Part shown: in pieces, positions 55,256-63,553 of the stretch
Layout of the letters: each line of letters starts with the position of its first letter
Numbering within the stretch: position 1 is the first letter of the stretch
From: SAR116 cluster bacterium AG-390-L20
Lineage (GTDB): Bacteria > Pseudomonadota > Alphaproteobacteria > Puniceispirillales > Marisalimonadaceae
Direction: 5' to 3'
DNA: 64,000 nucleotides
Assembly: GCA_003278095.1 (NCBI GenBank)
Contig: QCHB01000002.1
Span: forward strand, 1 to 64,000
Position numbers and translations under genes: made by a program
The notes under the pieces: generated by a model
Told to the model about the DNA's origin: nothing
What the model saw: the letters and a program-made list of their open reading frames with translations, nothing else
The model's database searches: none

Positions 55256-56483
55256 ATTTATCCACGCTTTTTATTGACTGTTTATATTTTAAAAAAAGAT
55301 AAAACATTATTAATAAATTAATTAAATTCCAAAAAATTCCATTTAAAAATGCCATCTGATAAGAGTTAGTATAATCATAAATTTCCCCTGACAGCCATCC
55401 TCCAAGTGACATCCCAACTATAGTCGCAAAAATTAATAAACCAACTCTTTCAGCGACTTCATTTTCTGGTAAAAACTTACTAATTATAACTGCGTAAATT
55501 GGAACAATACCACCTTGAGATAAACCAAAACAAATTGCTACTATATATAGCGATAATTGGCTATTAAAGGGTAAAAACATCGACAGAGAAATTGCTTGTA
55601 AAGTTGACCCAAGTATCAAAGTTTGAATTGGACCTATTTTGTCAGATAAGAAACCAAATAGTACTCTACTAGTTACAGCGGCAAATAGCATAAAGGATAA
55701 TATTTCAGTTCCTACAGCTAAACCAAAACCATTATCAATGCACAAAGGAACAATATGCACCTGTGGCATTGACATCGCAACGCAGCAAAAAACACCTGCA
55801 AACATAAGTAAAACTTGAATTTTCTTGTTACTAATTGATAATTTTAAATTAGAATTCACATTTTCTTCTTTTTTTATTTTAGAGAAATCATTTTTTAAAT
55901 TTGGTGACTTTTCCCCAAGAAAATAAAATAATATAGGGATAAAAATACTACAAACTAATGCAATAAAAAGATGAGCCTCTCTCCATTCACCATCTAAAAG
56001 AAAATCCTTAATTACAAAAGGCCAAATTGCTCCACAAAGATGTTGACCACTCGCAACTAAAGATACTGCAAGCCCTTTTCTTTTATAAAAAAATCTTGAA
56101 ATATCAGCCATCATTGGCCCAAAAAATGCGGCAGCAGAAAAACCTAAGAAAAATTGAATTATTGAAAGCCACATGACATTATTAGCTAGTGTTGAAATTA
56201 AATATGAAAAAACCAAAAGAGTTAAAGCAAATATTATAGGTTTTGTAATTCCTATTTTATCTAGCATTCTCCCTATAATGACATTACCTATTCCATATCC
56301 AAACATAGTTGCTACATAGGGGTATGTAGATGCAGCTCTATCAAGGACAAATTCACTTTGGATATTAGGCATTATAATTACTACTGACCACATTCCTGCA
56401 GTGCCAATAACGCTCATTATAAAAATTATTATTAATCTAATCCATGCCTGATTACTGTCAAGGTCAATCAAATTTTTGTTCAT
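55245..56483 (-). CDS. MFS transporter (oxalate/formate antiporter or monocarboxylate type)
   Basis: A 412-residue, 12-span carrier. MFS signatures are GYGIGNVIIGRMLDKIG after span 2 and RVLFGFLSDKIGPIQTLILG in the second half. A lysine-rich loop (IKKEENVNSNLKLSI) separates the halves. The arrangement resembles MCT/OFA-type organic anion carriers. It is divergent from a PhyH dioxygenase gene. Confidence 0.83.
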   Translation of the reverse strand: MNKNLIDLDSNQAWIRLIIIFIMSVIGTAGMWSVVIIMPNIQSEFVLDRAASTYPYVATMFGYGIGNVIIGRMLDKIGITKPIIFALTLLVFSYLISTLANNVMWLSIIQFFLGFSAAAFFGPMMADISRFFYKRKGLAVSLVASGQHLCGAIWPFVIKDFLLDGEWREAHLFIALVCSIFIPILFYFLGEKSPNLKNDFSKIKKEENVNSNLKLSISNKKIQVLLMFAGVFCCVAMSMPQVHIVPLCIDNGFGLAVGTEILSFMLFAAVTSRVLFGFLSDKIGPIQTLILGSTLQAISLSMFLPFNSQLSLYIVAICFGLSQGGIVPIYAVIISKFLPENEVAERVGLLIFATIVGMSLGGWLSGEIYDYTNSYQMAFLNGIFWNLINLLIMFYLFLKYKQSIKSVDKYEY

Positions 56484-56567
56484 TTGTAGTTGCTCTTCAT
56501 GTTTATTTGATTAACATATTTATAAGATTAAACAACATGATATGTTCTTAGTTTAGGGAGGTTGTTG

Positions 56568-57458
56568 ATGATATTATCCAAAGGCGAGGTGAATTTTTAC
56601 AACGACAAGGGATATTTACTGGTTGAGGATGTAATTACGGAAGATCAACACAAGGAAATGTTAGCTCTGGTAAAAGATTTTTTTGAAAGATCTAAAAATG
56701 TAAAAAACAATGATAATATTTTTGATCTTGAAGATGGACATTGCTCAACTAATCCCAGACTAAAAAGAGTTAAACAGCCTCATCAACATTCTCAATTTTT
56801 TTGGGATATAATAAAACAATCTAAAATTGAAGGGATACTTATTGATCTTCTTGGAAAAGATATTTCTCTAAAAACAAGTAAATTGAATACTAAGGCTCCT
56901 GGAGGTGGTGCTGCAGTTGAATGGCATCAAGATTGGGCCTTTTATCCACACACAAACGATAATGTTTTAGCATTAGGTTTAATGCTTAATGATGTGGATA
57001 TTGATAACGGACCGTTAATGGTTATACCCGAAAGCCACAAGGGTCCAGTTCTAAGTCATAACAATAATGGAGTTTTTTGTGGCGCAATTAATCCAGATGA
57101 TAAATTTTTTGATATTGACAAGGCTGTTACACTTACAGGAAAAGCCAGATCCATGACAATTCACCACGCTAGAACTCTTCATGGCTCAGCACCAAATAAT
57201 AGCCAAAAAGATAGATTAATGCTGTTTTATGAGTGTAATTCCGCCGATGCATGGCCTTTAGTAGGTGTGGGTGCCTATTTAAAAAATAATGATCCAATAG
57301 AGTTATGTAAACAATTAGAAAAACAAATGGTTTGTGGTGAAGTGAGTTATCAACCTAGAATGGAGAGTGTTCCTGTAGTAATACCATTGCCACCAGCTCC
57401 AGATCATGGATCAATTTTCACAACACAAAAAACTGGAGGTGCAAAATCAGCTTTTTAA
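56568..57458 (+). CDS. Phytanoyl-CoA dioxygenase family protein
   Basis: A 296-residue Fe(II)/2-oxoglutarate-type dioxygenase. I chose ATG 56568, 6 bases after GGGAGG; two in-frame TTG codons lie just before it. Metal ligands are in VEWHQDWAFYPHTND (His-x-Asp) and TLHGSAPNNS (distal His), and the likely 2-oxoglutarate Arg is in KDRLMLFYE. The gene is similar in type to the one at 46162 but not a close copy. Its stop overlaps the convergent aldolase gene by 4 bases. Confidence 0.85.
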   Translation: MILSKGEVNFYNDKGYLLVEDVITEDQHKEMLALVKDFFERSKNVKNNDNIFDLEDGHCSTNPRLKRVKQPHQHSQFFWDIIKQSKIEGILIDLLGKDISLKTSKLNTKAPGGGAAVEWHQDWAFYPHTNDNVLALGLMLNDVDIDNGPLMVIPESHKGPVLSHNNNGVFCGAINPDDKFFDIDKAVTLTGKARSMTIHHARTLHGSAPNNSQKDRLMLFYECNSADAWPLVGVGAYLKNNDPIELCKQLEKQMVCGEVSYQPRMESVPVVIPLPPAPDHGSIFTTQKTGGAKSAF

Positions 57459-58222
57459 TTTTTGTAATCCGGTGATTGTCTCTCGAGTTTTCTTAATAAA
57501 GCTGGCCAAGCAAGTCTGTCTCTTCCCAAATCAAACATGCCAATGGATTGATTTTGCGTTGTTTTTATAGCTTCTTTTGAAGGTAAATTAATAGACCCTG
57601 CTGATTGAGCTCTTATCTGAGCAGAACATGCTCTTTCAAGAAAATATATACCCATAAATGCAATACCGCATGTTTGGCCAACTGACAAAGTACCATGGTT
57701 TCTTAATATAAACAGATTTTTGTTACCTATATCTTCAACTAATCTTTCTTTTTCAGTATGATCTAAAGCTAGACCTTCATAATCATGATAGGCTATATGA
57801 GGATGTATCAACATTGATGTTTGACTTATTGGTAACAAACCATCTTTCTGAATAGATACCGCAACACCGTCATTAGTATGTAGGTGAAGAACACACTGCG
57901 CATCTTCTCTTGCTGAATGTACGGCACTATGAATTGTAAATCCTGCAGGATTGACTTCATATGGAGTATCTATAACTGAATTACCGTTAAGGTCAATTTT
58001 AACTAAACTTGATGCTGTAATTTCATCAAACATTAACCCATAAGGATTTATAAGAAAATGGTGTTCTGGACCCGGTATTCTTAATGAAACGTGTGTATAT
58101 ATTAAGTCATCCCACCCATAGAGTGCAATAAGTCTATAGGTTGCAGCGAGATCTAGTCTAAGTTGCCATTCTTCTTCAGTAATCTGACTTTTTAATTTAT
58201 TAGTATCGATCATATAGTTCAT
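57455..58222 (-). CDS. Class II aldolase/adducin family protein
   Basis: A 255-residue zinc-dependent aldolase-fold protein. Metal-binding residues appear in CVLHLHTNDGVAVS (His-x-His) and FILRNHGTLSVG, and the family opening is TYRLIALYGWDDLIYTHVSL. Family members cleave sugar phosphates or decarboxylate. This branch (with LINPYGLMFDEITASSLVKI) is often linked to organic acid use. Function unknown. Confidence 0.84.
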   Translation of the reverse strand: MNYMIDTNKLKSQITEEEWQLRLDLAATYRLIALYGWDDLIYTHVSLRIPGPEHHFLINPYGLMFDEITASSLVKIDLNGNSVIDTPYEVNPAGFTIHSAVHSAREDAQCVLHLHTNDGVAVSIQKDGLLPISQTSMLIHPHIAYHDYEGLALDHTEKERLVEDIGNKNLFILRNHGTLSVGQTCGIAFMGIYFLERACSAQIRAQSAGSINLPSKEAIKTTQNQSIGMFDLGRDRLAWPALLRKLERQSPDYKN

Positions 58223-58277
58223 GACATATTACCCTTCATTATATTTCCAAATATTTAAGAACAAACATATAATATTA

Positions 58278-58694
58278 TTATTCTTCTATAATTTCTATTT
58301 CTCTCTTTAATTTTGTTTTCGTTTCTTTTTTATGTAATTTAATTTTAAGTATCCCACTTACTAATTCTGCATCATCAACTTCTATATTTTGTTCTAACCT
58401 AAAAGTTTGTTTAACCGAGTTTGTACGAATACCTTTATGAATAATACCTTCAAAAGGTGTTTTTGTTTTTTCTTTCACTTCTAACATCAAAAAATTATTT
58501 AATTGTTCAATAGTTATTTGATCCTGAGTTACACCAGCTAGAGCAATATTTATTTCATAATTATTATTGTCATATTTTAGAATATCGAAAGCTATATTGG
58601 TTTGAGGTTTAATATTAGATAAATTTTCTATTTCGTTAAAAATATCGTCATAACCAACATAAAACTTAAATATTTGTTTTTGTTCAAGGCTCAT
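58278..58694 (-). CDS. Hsp20-family small heat shock protein
   Basis: A 138-residue protein with the alpha-crystallin domain: FDILKYDNNNYEINIALAGV, then ITIEQLNNFLMLEVKEK and GIIHKGIRTNSVKQTFRL with GILKIKLHKKE near the end. It is an IbpA-type holdase that binds unfolding proteins. It lies 1 base after the upstream 94-residue gene and may be cotranscribed. Confidence 0.87.
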   Translation of the reverse strand: MSLEQKQIFKFYVGYDDIFNEIENLSNIKPQTNIAFDILKYDNNNYEINIALAGVTQDQITIEQLNNFLMLEVKEKTKTPFEGIIHKGIRTNSVKQTFRLEQNIEVDDAELVSGILKIKLHKKETKTKLKREIEIIEE

Positions 58695-58695
58695 A

Positions 58696-58980
58696 TCATT
58701 GATCTATTCTAAAAACTCTTTCACCTTCAATTAATTTAATCTTAGTATTACCTTTAACTTCATTGAGTTCGTCGGCCATTATTTTCATAACTTTGGTAGC
58801 ATCATTTTTGTTTTTAAAAGATGAAATAACAAAACCTGTAGTATCTGAAACTCTGTAAACCTCACAACTCAACTGACCGTTTTTAATATTTCTAGGTATC
58901 ATAACATTTTGAAAAAATGCTATTATCATATCACAATTGACTTTAGAAGTTGACTGAAATTCTGCTATTCGAGAGTACAT
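58696..58980 (-). CDS. Hypothetical protein, possible dimeric alpha/beta-barrel domain
   Basis: A 94-residue soluble protein with alternating strand/helix pattern (CEVYRVSDTTGFVISSFK, then DATKVMKIMADELNEV). It resembles small ferredoxin-like alpha/beta-barrel proteins such as antibiotic-monooxygenase-like ones, but I cannot assign a family. It is cotranscribed with hsp20. Confidence 0.6.
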   Translation of the reverse strand: MYSRIAEFQSTSKVNCDMIIAFFQNVMIPRNIKNGQLSCEVYRVSDTTGFVISSFKNKNDATKVMKIMADELNEVKGNTKIKLIEGERVFRIDQ

Positions 58981-59053
58981 TTTTACCTCTTGTTAATTAC
59001 ATAACTAATATGTAATTGTATATTATTAATTTAATTTAAAAAAAAGTAACAAT

Positions 59054-59335
59054 ATGAAGATTTTTTATTTTTTATTTTTTATTTTTATTTATTCTCAAAC
59101 TCAAGCTCATGAATGTGTTTTAAAAGGAACATCTGCTAAAGACATAACTATTTATAATACCTGTAAAGCTGATGACAAGAATAAAAAGCCTATAAATAAC
59201 GATTTAAATAATACTCTATTAAAAGCAAAAATTAAAAAATTGAAAAATGAAAACAACAATCTCAAAAATCAATTATTAGATATTAAAATCAGATTAAATT
59301 CATTATTAGCAAGAGTTAATTCATATATTAATTAA
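59054..59335 (+). CDS. Small secreted protein with signal peptide and coiled coil
   Basis: A 93-residue protein: a hydrophobic signal sequence (FYFLFFIFIYSQTQA) with likely cleavage before His/Glu near residue 19, two cysteines in the mature N-terminus (ECVLKGTSAK, NTCKADDKNK) that may form a disulfide, and a C-terminal lysine/asparagine-rich coiled coil (LLKAKIKKLKNENNNLKNQL). No family recognised. It lies 22 bases before an SDR gene. Confidence 0.6.
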   Translation: MKIFYFLFFIFIYSQTQAHECVLKGTSAKDITIYNTCKADDKNKKPINNDLNNTLLKAKIKKLKNENNNLKNQLLDIKIRLNSLLARVNSYIN

Positions 59336-59357
59336 CAAAGAAGGCATATTATATAAA

Positions 59358-60077
59358 ATGAAAAAAGCTTTAGTCATAGGTGTTGGACCTCTTATTGGTC
59401 TTGGTGGACAACTTTGTAAAAAAATTGCTCAAAACAACTTTGAAGTATTTGTAGCGGGTAGAACAATTAAGTCATTAAATAAAGTCGTAGAAAGTATTAT
59501 CGAAGAAGGTAATTACGCTAAACCAATAGTTGTTGATACAACAGATGAAAATCAAATCAAAATGATGATTAGAGAAATTGGTTCTGGTTTAGATTTTGCT
59601 GTCTACAATGTCGGGAATAGTACACCTGGCAAAATAATTGACATGGAGCCAAGTTATTTTAGGCAGAGTTGGGAAACTGGATGCTATGGTGGATTTTTAT
59701 TTGCCAAAGAAGTCATAAAAGTATTTTTAAAAGAGAATACCCCTGGCACACTTTTGTTTACAGGTGCTAGCGCGTCTTTAAGGGGTAAATCAAACTTTGG
59801 AGCATTTAATTCAGCAAAAGGTGCTCTTCGTAATTTAGCCCAAGCAATTGCAAAAGAATATGCTGAAAACTCAATTCATGTAGGTCATATTATTGTTGAT
59901 GGAGGTTTGGCAGGTGAGAGGATAAAACAAAGAGTGTCTGATTTTGATGAAAGAGTAAAAGATGGAAAATTAATAGATATAGATAGTGTCACTGATGCTT
60001 ACATGTATTTATATAATCAAAATAAAAATGCGTGGACTTTTGAATTAGATATTAGAACATCTAAAGAAAATTGGTAA
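59358..60077 (+). CDS. SDR-family protein with Tyr-to-Phe active-site change
   Basis: A 239-residue Rossmann protein. The cofactor site is IGVGPLIGLGGQLCKKIA. The active-site region reads FTGASASLRGKSNFGAFNSA, so Ser138 and Lys154 are kept but the catalytic Tyr position is Phe150. It may still bind NAD(P) but classical proton transfer would be impaired. Other SDR subgroups are known to carry such a change. It is followed 16 bases later by a normal SDR. Confidence 0.8.
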   Translation: MKKALVIGVGPLIGLGGQLCKKIAQNNFEVFVAGRTIKSLNKVVESIIEEGNYAKPIVVDTTDENQIKMMIREIGSGLDFAVYNVGNSTPGKIIDMEPSYFRQSWETGCYGGFLFAKEVIKVFLKENTPGTLLFTGASASLRGKSNFGAFNSAKGALRNLAQAIAKEYAENSIHVGHIIVDGGLAGERIKQRVSDFDERVKDGKLIDIDSVTDAYMYLYNQNKNAWTFELDIRTSKENW

Positions 60078-60093
60078 TAGGAAGGAAATTGAA

Positions 60094-60858
60094 ATGAAAC
60101 TTTTTGATCTAAGAGGAAAGGTTGCTCTAGTTACTGGTGGAAATGGAGGTATCGGTTTAGCGATGTCAAAAGCTATAGGAGAAGCTGGAGCTAAAATTAT
60201 AATAGCTGGTAGAAATGAAGAGAAAAACACTCAATCAATTAAAATTTTAAATTCTCAAAATATAGAATGTAAATCCTTTCAAGTTGATGTTGTTGAAGAG
60301 AACTCATGCAATAAACTGATTGAGAATGTCATTAGTAACTTTGGCAAATTAAATATATTAGTAAATAATGCAGGGACTAATATTAGAAAGAGACCTGAGG
60401 AATACGAACTTGATGAGTGGAAAGGAATAATAGACACAAATTTAATAAGCATGTTTACATGTTCCAAAGCTTCTTTTAAGCATTTTAAAGATGCTAATGG
60501 TGGAAAAATTATAAACATTGGTTCAATGCATTCTTTGTTTGGTGCCCCACTCGGTAGTGCCTATTCTGCTAGTAAAGGTGGAGTTGTTCAATTAACAAAA
60601 AGTCTTGCTAATGCTTGGGCAAAAGATAATGTTCAAGTTAACGCAGTACTTCCAGGTTACATAGATACATCACTAACTCGACAGGCGAGGATAGATATTC
60701 CAGAACTTCAAAGTAGAGTTGAAGAGAGAACACCAGTAGGTCGATGGGGAGAGCCAGATGATTTAGGTGGCATAGCTGTGTTTTTATCAAGTGAGGGATC
60801 TAATTATATTACTGGAACAGCTATACCCGTAGACGGCGGTTATTCTATAAATGGATAA
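60094..60858 (+). CDS. SDR-family oxidoreductase (gluconate/deoxygluconate dehydrogenase-like)
   Basis: A 254-residue classical SDR with TGGNGGIGLAMSKAIG, NNAGTNIRKRPEEYELDEW, active-site Ser and YSASK in SMHSLFGAPLGSAYSASKGG and C-terminal ITGTAIPVDGGYS. The NIRKRPEE stretch is typical of gluconate 5-dehydrogenase/2-deoxy-gluconate 3-dehydrogenase-like enzymes. It precedes a DapA-like aldolase by 56 bases, which would fit sugar acid use. GGAAGG lies upstream. Confidence 0.85.
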   Translation: MKLFDLRGKVALVTGGNGGIGLAMSKAIGEAGAKIIIAGRNEEKNTQSIKILNSQNIECKSFQVDVVEENSCNKLIENVISNFGKLNILVNNAGTNIRKRPEEYELDEWKGIIDTNLISMFTCSKASFKHFKDANGGKIINIGSMHSLFGAPLGSAYSASKGGVVQLTKSLANAWAKDNVQVNAVLPGYIDTSLTRQARIDIPELQSRVEERTPVGRWGEPDDLGGIAVFLSSEGSNYITGTAIPVDGGYSING

Positions 60859-60914
60859 ATTTTAATTATTAAAATCTTTCTTTAAAAAATAGTTCTTTAT
60901 GTTAGGGGGATAAA

Positions 60915-61847
60915 ATGAATAATGTGTTCAAAGGGTGTATGCCAGCGCTTATGACACCTTGTAATAATGATTATTCTCCAAACTTTGAATTACTTCTTGG
61001 TAAAGCTAAAGAATTAATCGACACAGGAATGTCAGCAGTGATTTACTGCGGCTCTATGGGTGATTGGCCACTCCTTTCAGACGAGCAGAGGCAACAAGGT
61101 GTTGCTAAATTAGTAAATGCAGGTATTCCCACAATTGTAGGGACAGGAGCTATTAATTCAAAAAAAGCAACAGCTCATGCACAGCACGCCCAAGAGGTAG
61201 GAGCGCTTGGTCTAATGGTTATACCAAGAGTACTCTCAAGGGGACCGTCATTAATAGCTCAAAGATCTCATTTTGCTTCGATATTAAGCGCAGCACCAGA
61301 CCTACCAGCAGTAATCTACAATAGTCATTATTATGGTTTCTCAACAAAAGCAGATCTATTTTTTGATTTGAGGCGAGAATTTCCAAATTTGGTTGGATTC
61401 AAGGAATTTGGAGGCTCAAAAGATTTAACCTATGCAGCAGAAAATATTACATCGCAAGATGAAAATATATCATTAATGATAGGTGTTGATACAACAGTTT
61501 TTCATGGTTACGTCAATTGTGGTGCAGTAGGTGCAATAACTGGCGTTGGTAATGCTTTCCCGAATGAAGTGTTGCATTTAATAAATTTATGCGAAAAAGC
61601 TGCTACAGGTGACCCTGTTTCAAGATCAAAAGCTAGAGAACTTGAAGATGCGTTGGCTATTTTATCATCATTTGATGAAGGTCCCGACTTAGTTCTTTAT
61701 TATAAATTTTTAATGGTTCTTAACGGGGATAAAGGTTACGATTTACATTTTAATCCAACAGACAAATTAAGTGACAGTCAAAAAATGTACGCAAAAAAAC
61801 AATATGATTTATTTGTAAAGTGGTATTCAAGCTGGAAAAATAGATAA
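60915..61847 (+). CDS. Dihydrodipicolinate synthase/N-acetylneuraminate lyase family protein
   Basis: A 310-residue TIM-barrel aldolase of the DapA/NAL family with AVIYCGSMGDWPLLSDEQR, the Tyr in VIYNSHYYGF and the Schiff-base Lys in LVGFKEFGGSKD. It forms or cleaves bonds next to pyruvate. An AGGGGG ribosome site lies upstream. The neighbouring SDRs suggest a keto-sugar-acid or hydroxyproline-like pathway and not lysine synthesis. Confidence 0.84.
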   Translation: MNNVFKGCMPALMTPCNNDYSPNFELLLGKAKELIDTGMSAVIYCGSMGDWPLLSDEQRQQGVAKLVNAGIPTIVGTGAINSKKATAHAQHAQEVGALGLMVIPRVLSRGPSLIAQRSHFASILSAAPDLPAVIYNSHYYGFSTKADLFFDLRREFPNLVGFKEFGGSKDLTYAAENITSQDENISLMIGVDTTVFHGYVNCGAVGAITGVGNAFPNEVLHLINLCEKAATGDPVSRSKARELEDALAILSSFDEGPDLVLYYKFLMVLNGDKGYDLHFNPTDKLSDSQKMYAKKQYDLFVKWYSSWKNR

Positions 61848-61870
61848 GTTAAAAATGTATTTTATTTGTA

Positions 61871-62041
61871 TTATTTTTCGTCAACACCATTTACTTCAGA
61901 AGTGTCAGCTGTTGAATTATTGTTAATTGTATGATTTTTTTTATTTTTCATTTGTTTACATGCTTCTTTGATCACTAAACCAATTACGATACCGCCAGTT
62001 AATCCTATTGCTGTTCCTTTTAATAAACCTAATCCAAACAT
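61871..62041 (-). CDS. Small membrane protein (56 aa)
   Basis: A frame from ATG 62041 preceded by GAGGTGAT encodes 56 residues: a glycine-rich transmembrane helix (LLKGTAIGLTGGIVIGLVI) and then a charged hydrophilic tail. No family recognised. The strong ribosome site and the well-formed TM/tail pattern support it as real. It lies downstream of the tRNA-Arg gene on the same strand (20 bases). Confidence 0.6.
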   Translation of the reverse strand: MFGLGLLKGTAIGLTGGIVIGLVIKEACKQMKNKKNHTINNNSTADTSEVNGVDEK

Positions 62042-62061
62042 TAAATCACCTCAAAAATAAA

Positions 62062-62138
62062 TGGTGAACGCGAGAGGATTCGAACCTCTGACCTACTGCT
62101 TAGAAGGCAGTTGCTCTATCCAGCTGAGCTACGCGTCC
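62062..62138 (-). tRNA. tRNA-Arg (anticodon UCU), CCA encoded
   Basis: The minus strand folds as a cloverleaf. The acceptor is GGACGCG paired with CGCGTTC, followed by discriminator A and a genomic CCA. The D region is TAGCTCAGCTGGATAGAGCA, the anticodon loop CTTCTAA gives UCU, and the T arm has GGTTCGAATCC. The UCU anticodon reads AGA, an abundant arginine codon in this AT-rich genome. Confidence 0.95.
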
Positions 62139-62233
62139 ATAATAATAAATTTATTATTTATTACTTAAAAATACTTAAGTCAAAACAAAAGTATTAAAAA
62201 TTTGTACAAATTAAATATAAAAACTATCAAAAA

Positions 62234-62641
62234 TTAGTAATAAAATATTTTTTGCATACAGGTCATTGGTTTAGGTATCTTATCTAATTTTTCGATCCCA
62301 AGGCCGACACTTAGTACCATAGATGACAGCTTTGAGGTAACCTTGTCAAAAGTCCATGCAAAATCAGTTGTTTTAAAAAAATCTTTATCTTCCCAAATCA
62401 CGTAAGCACCTTGTTTTTCAGCTAAAAGATTTCCTATTTCAGTAAACTTACCATTAATCCGTCTATATACTTTTGGATTATCCATATCTTTTGATCTATC
62501 AAAAAGAAATTCAAATTTGTAATTATCATCACTGCAGTCAAAGCCAGCCGATGGTAAATAAATATCATTTGCTATTAATTTAAAGGGAAATAAAAAAATA
62601 ATAAAAATTGCTAAAATAAAATTAAATTTAAAAAATTTCAT
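62234..62641 (-). CDS. Secreted hypothetical protein (135 aa)
   Basis: The N-terminus is a signal peptide (FFKFNFILAIFIIFLFPFKL, cleavage near residue 24). The mature domain has two cysteines (GFDCSDDNYKFEF and MTCMQKIFYY at the end) that may bridge, and tryptophans in YVIWEDKDFF and FAWTFDKVTS. No family recognised. It is monocistronic between a tRNA and a pseudogene on the other strand. Confidence 0.65.
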   Translation of the reverse strand: MKFFKFNFILAIFIIFLFPFKLIANDIYLPSAGFDCSDDNYKFEFLFDRSKDMDNPKVYRRINGKFTEIGNLLAEKQGAYVIWEDKDFFKTTDFAWTFDKVTSKLSSMVLSVGLGIEKLDKIPKPMTCMQKIFYY

Positions 62642-62720
62642 AAATTATACTTTCTATTTATTTCCAAATGTTATTCTATTAACTTAAAATATTATGTAAA
62701 ATATTTATTGTAGGAAATTA

Positions 62721-63112
62721 ATGACACTTTTTATTGATCACGTTGTAATAACAGTAAATGACATAAATTTATCTATAGATTTTTACGCTAATATATTAGG
62801 AATGGAACTAAACGAGTTTACATCAACTTCTGATAATATCAGAAGAAAATCACTCAAGTTTGGTAAATAAAAAATTAATTTACACGAAAATTTAAAACCA
62901 TTTGAACCACATGCATCAAATCCAACACCTGGATCTATGGATATTTGTTTTGTGAGTATGAAATCATTAGTTCAATGGATGAAGATTTTAAAAACTCACA
63001 AATTCAAATTGAAGAAGGCCCAGTAATCAAAACAGGAGCAAATGGCCCGATAAAATCTATTTACATAAGAGATCCTGATAATAATTTAATTGAAATCTCT
63101 AATGAAATTTAA
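62721..63112 (+). pseudogene. Decayed VOC/glyoxalase-fold protein gene
   Basis: The ATG frame at 62721 encodes FIDHVVITVNDINLSIDFYA and a LGMEL segment typical of vicinal-oxygen-chelate proteins. It then has an in-frame TAA at 62868-62870, probably from CAA, and continues INLHENLKPFEPHASNPTPG. A frameshift near 62951-62955 follows. The last part, in another frame, is QIEEGPVIKTGANGPIKSIY and IRDPDNNLIEISNEI to a stop at 63112. A stop plus a frameshift not located in a homopolymer indicate a true pseudogene. Confidence 0.85.
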
Positions 63113-63122
63113 AATTAAAGAT

Positions 63123-63425
63123 TTATATAATTTGAGTTAAACTGACTAATTCACGTGTTCTGGTAACTTTAAAATTCCATTTTTTATCAAATTTTTTTAT
63201 AAGTGATTGTAACTTTTTTGAATCCATTGCATTTTTTGCTTTTTTAATATTTTCAAATTCATATATAGCAAGATGAAAATTTGAATTTTCTACCCACCCT
63301 CTTTTTGCATTTTTAGCCATAAACTGTTTCTTAGCTTCATATAAATGTTCATTTTCATACCAATAATCAAAATCTTTACTATCTATCTGACTAGTATCAG
63401 ATTTAACAATAAGGTAAGCTGACAT
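63123..63425 (-). CDS. Small hypothetical protein, dimeric alpha/beta-barrel-like
   Basis: A 100-residue protein. YLIVKSDTSQIDSKDFDYWY, ENEHLYEAKKQF and RGWVENSNFHLAIYEFENI resemble EthD/DUF-type small alpha/beta-barrel proteins in which a YW-x-x-EH pattern is common. Function unknown. Convergent with the VOC pseudogene. Confidence 0.65.
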   Translation of the reverse strand: MSAYLIVKSDTSQIDSKDFDYWYENEHLYEAKKQFMAKNAKRGWVENSNFHLAIYEFENIKKAKNAMDSKKLQSLIKKFDKKWNFKVTRTRELVSLTQII

Positions 63426-63498
63426 GTTTTACTCCTCATAGACTATAACAACTTCAGTAATATTAATTTATATCAACTCAATATTAAAAATAAAATTA

Positions 63499-63530
63499 TT
63501 GACAAAAACTTATTATAGTTCTGTTATAAT
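63499..63530 (+). promoter_or_regulatory. Sigma-70-like promoter of the hibernation factor gene
   Basis: TTGACA at 63499-63504 and TATAAT at 63525-63530 are both perfect consensus boxes, though the 20-base spacer is longer than the usual 17. They end 23 bases before the ATG at 63554, with TAGGAG as the ribosome site. Confidence 0.6.
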
Positions 63531-63553
63531 AATTAGGTATTTAGGAGTTATAT

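Noticed and set aside
60915-61847. Lysine-biosynthetic dihydrodipicolinate synthase
   Set aside because: Family and Schiff-base lysine are clear, but context (two SDRs) and the divergent N-terminus point to a sugar-acid or other aldolase role.
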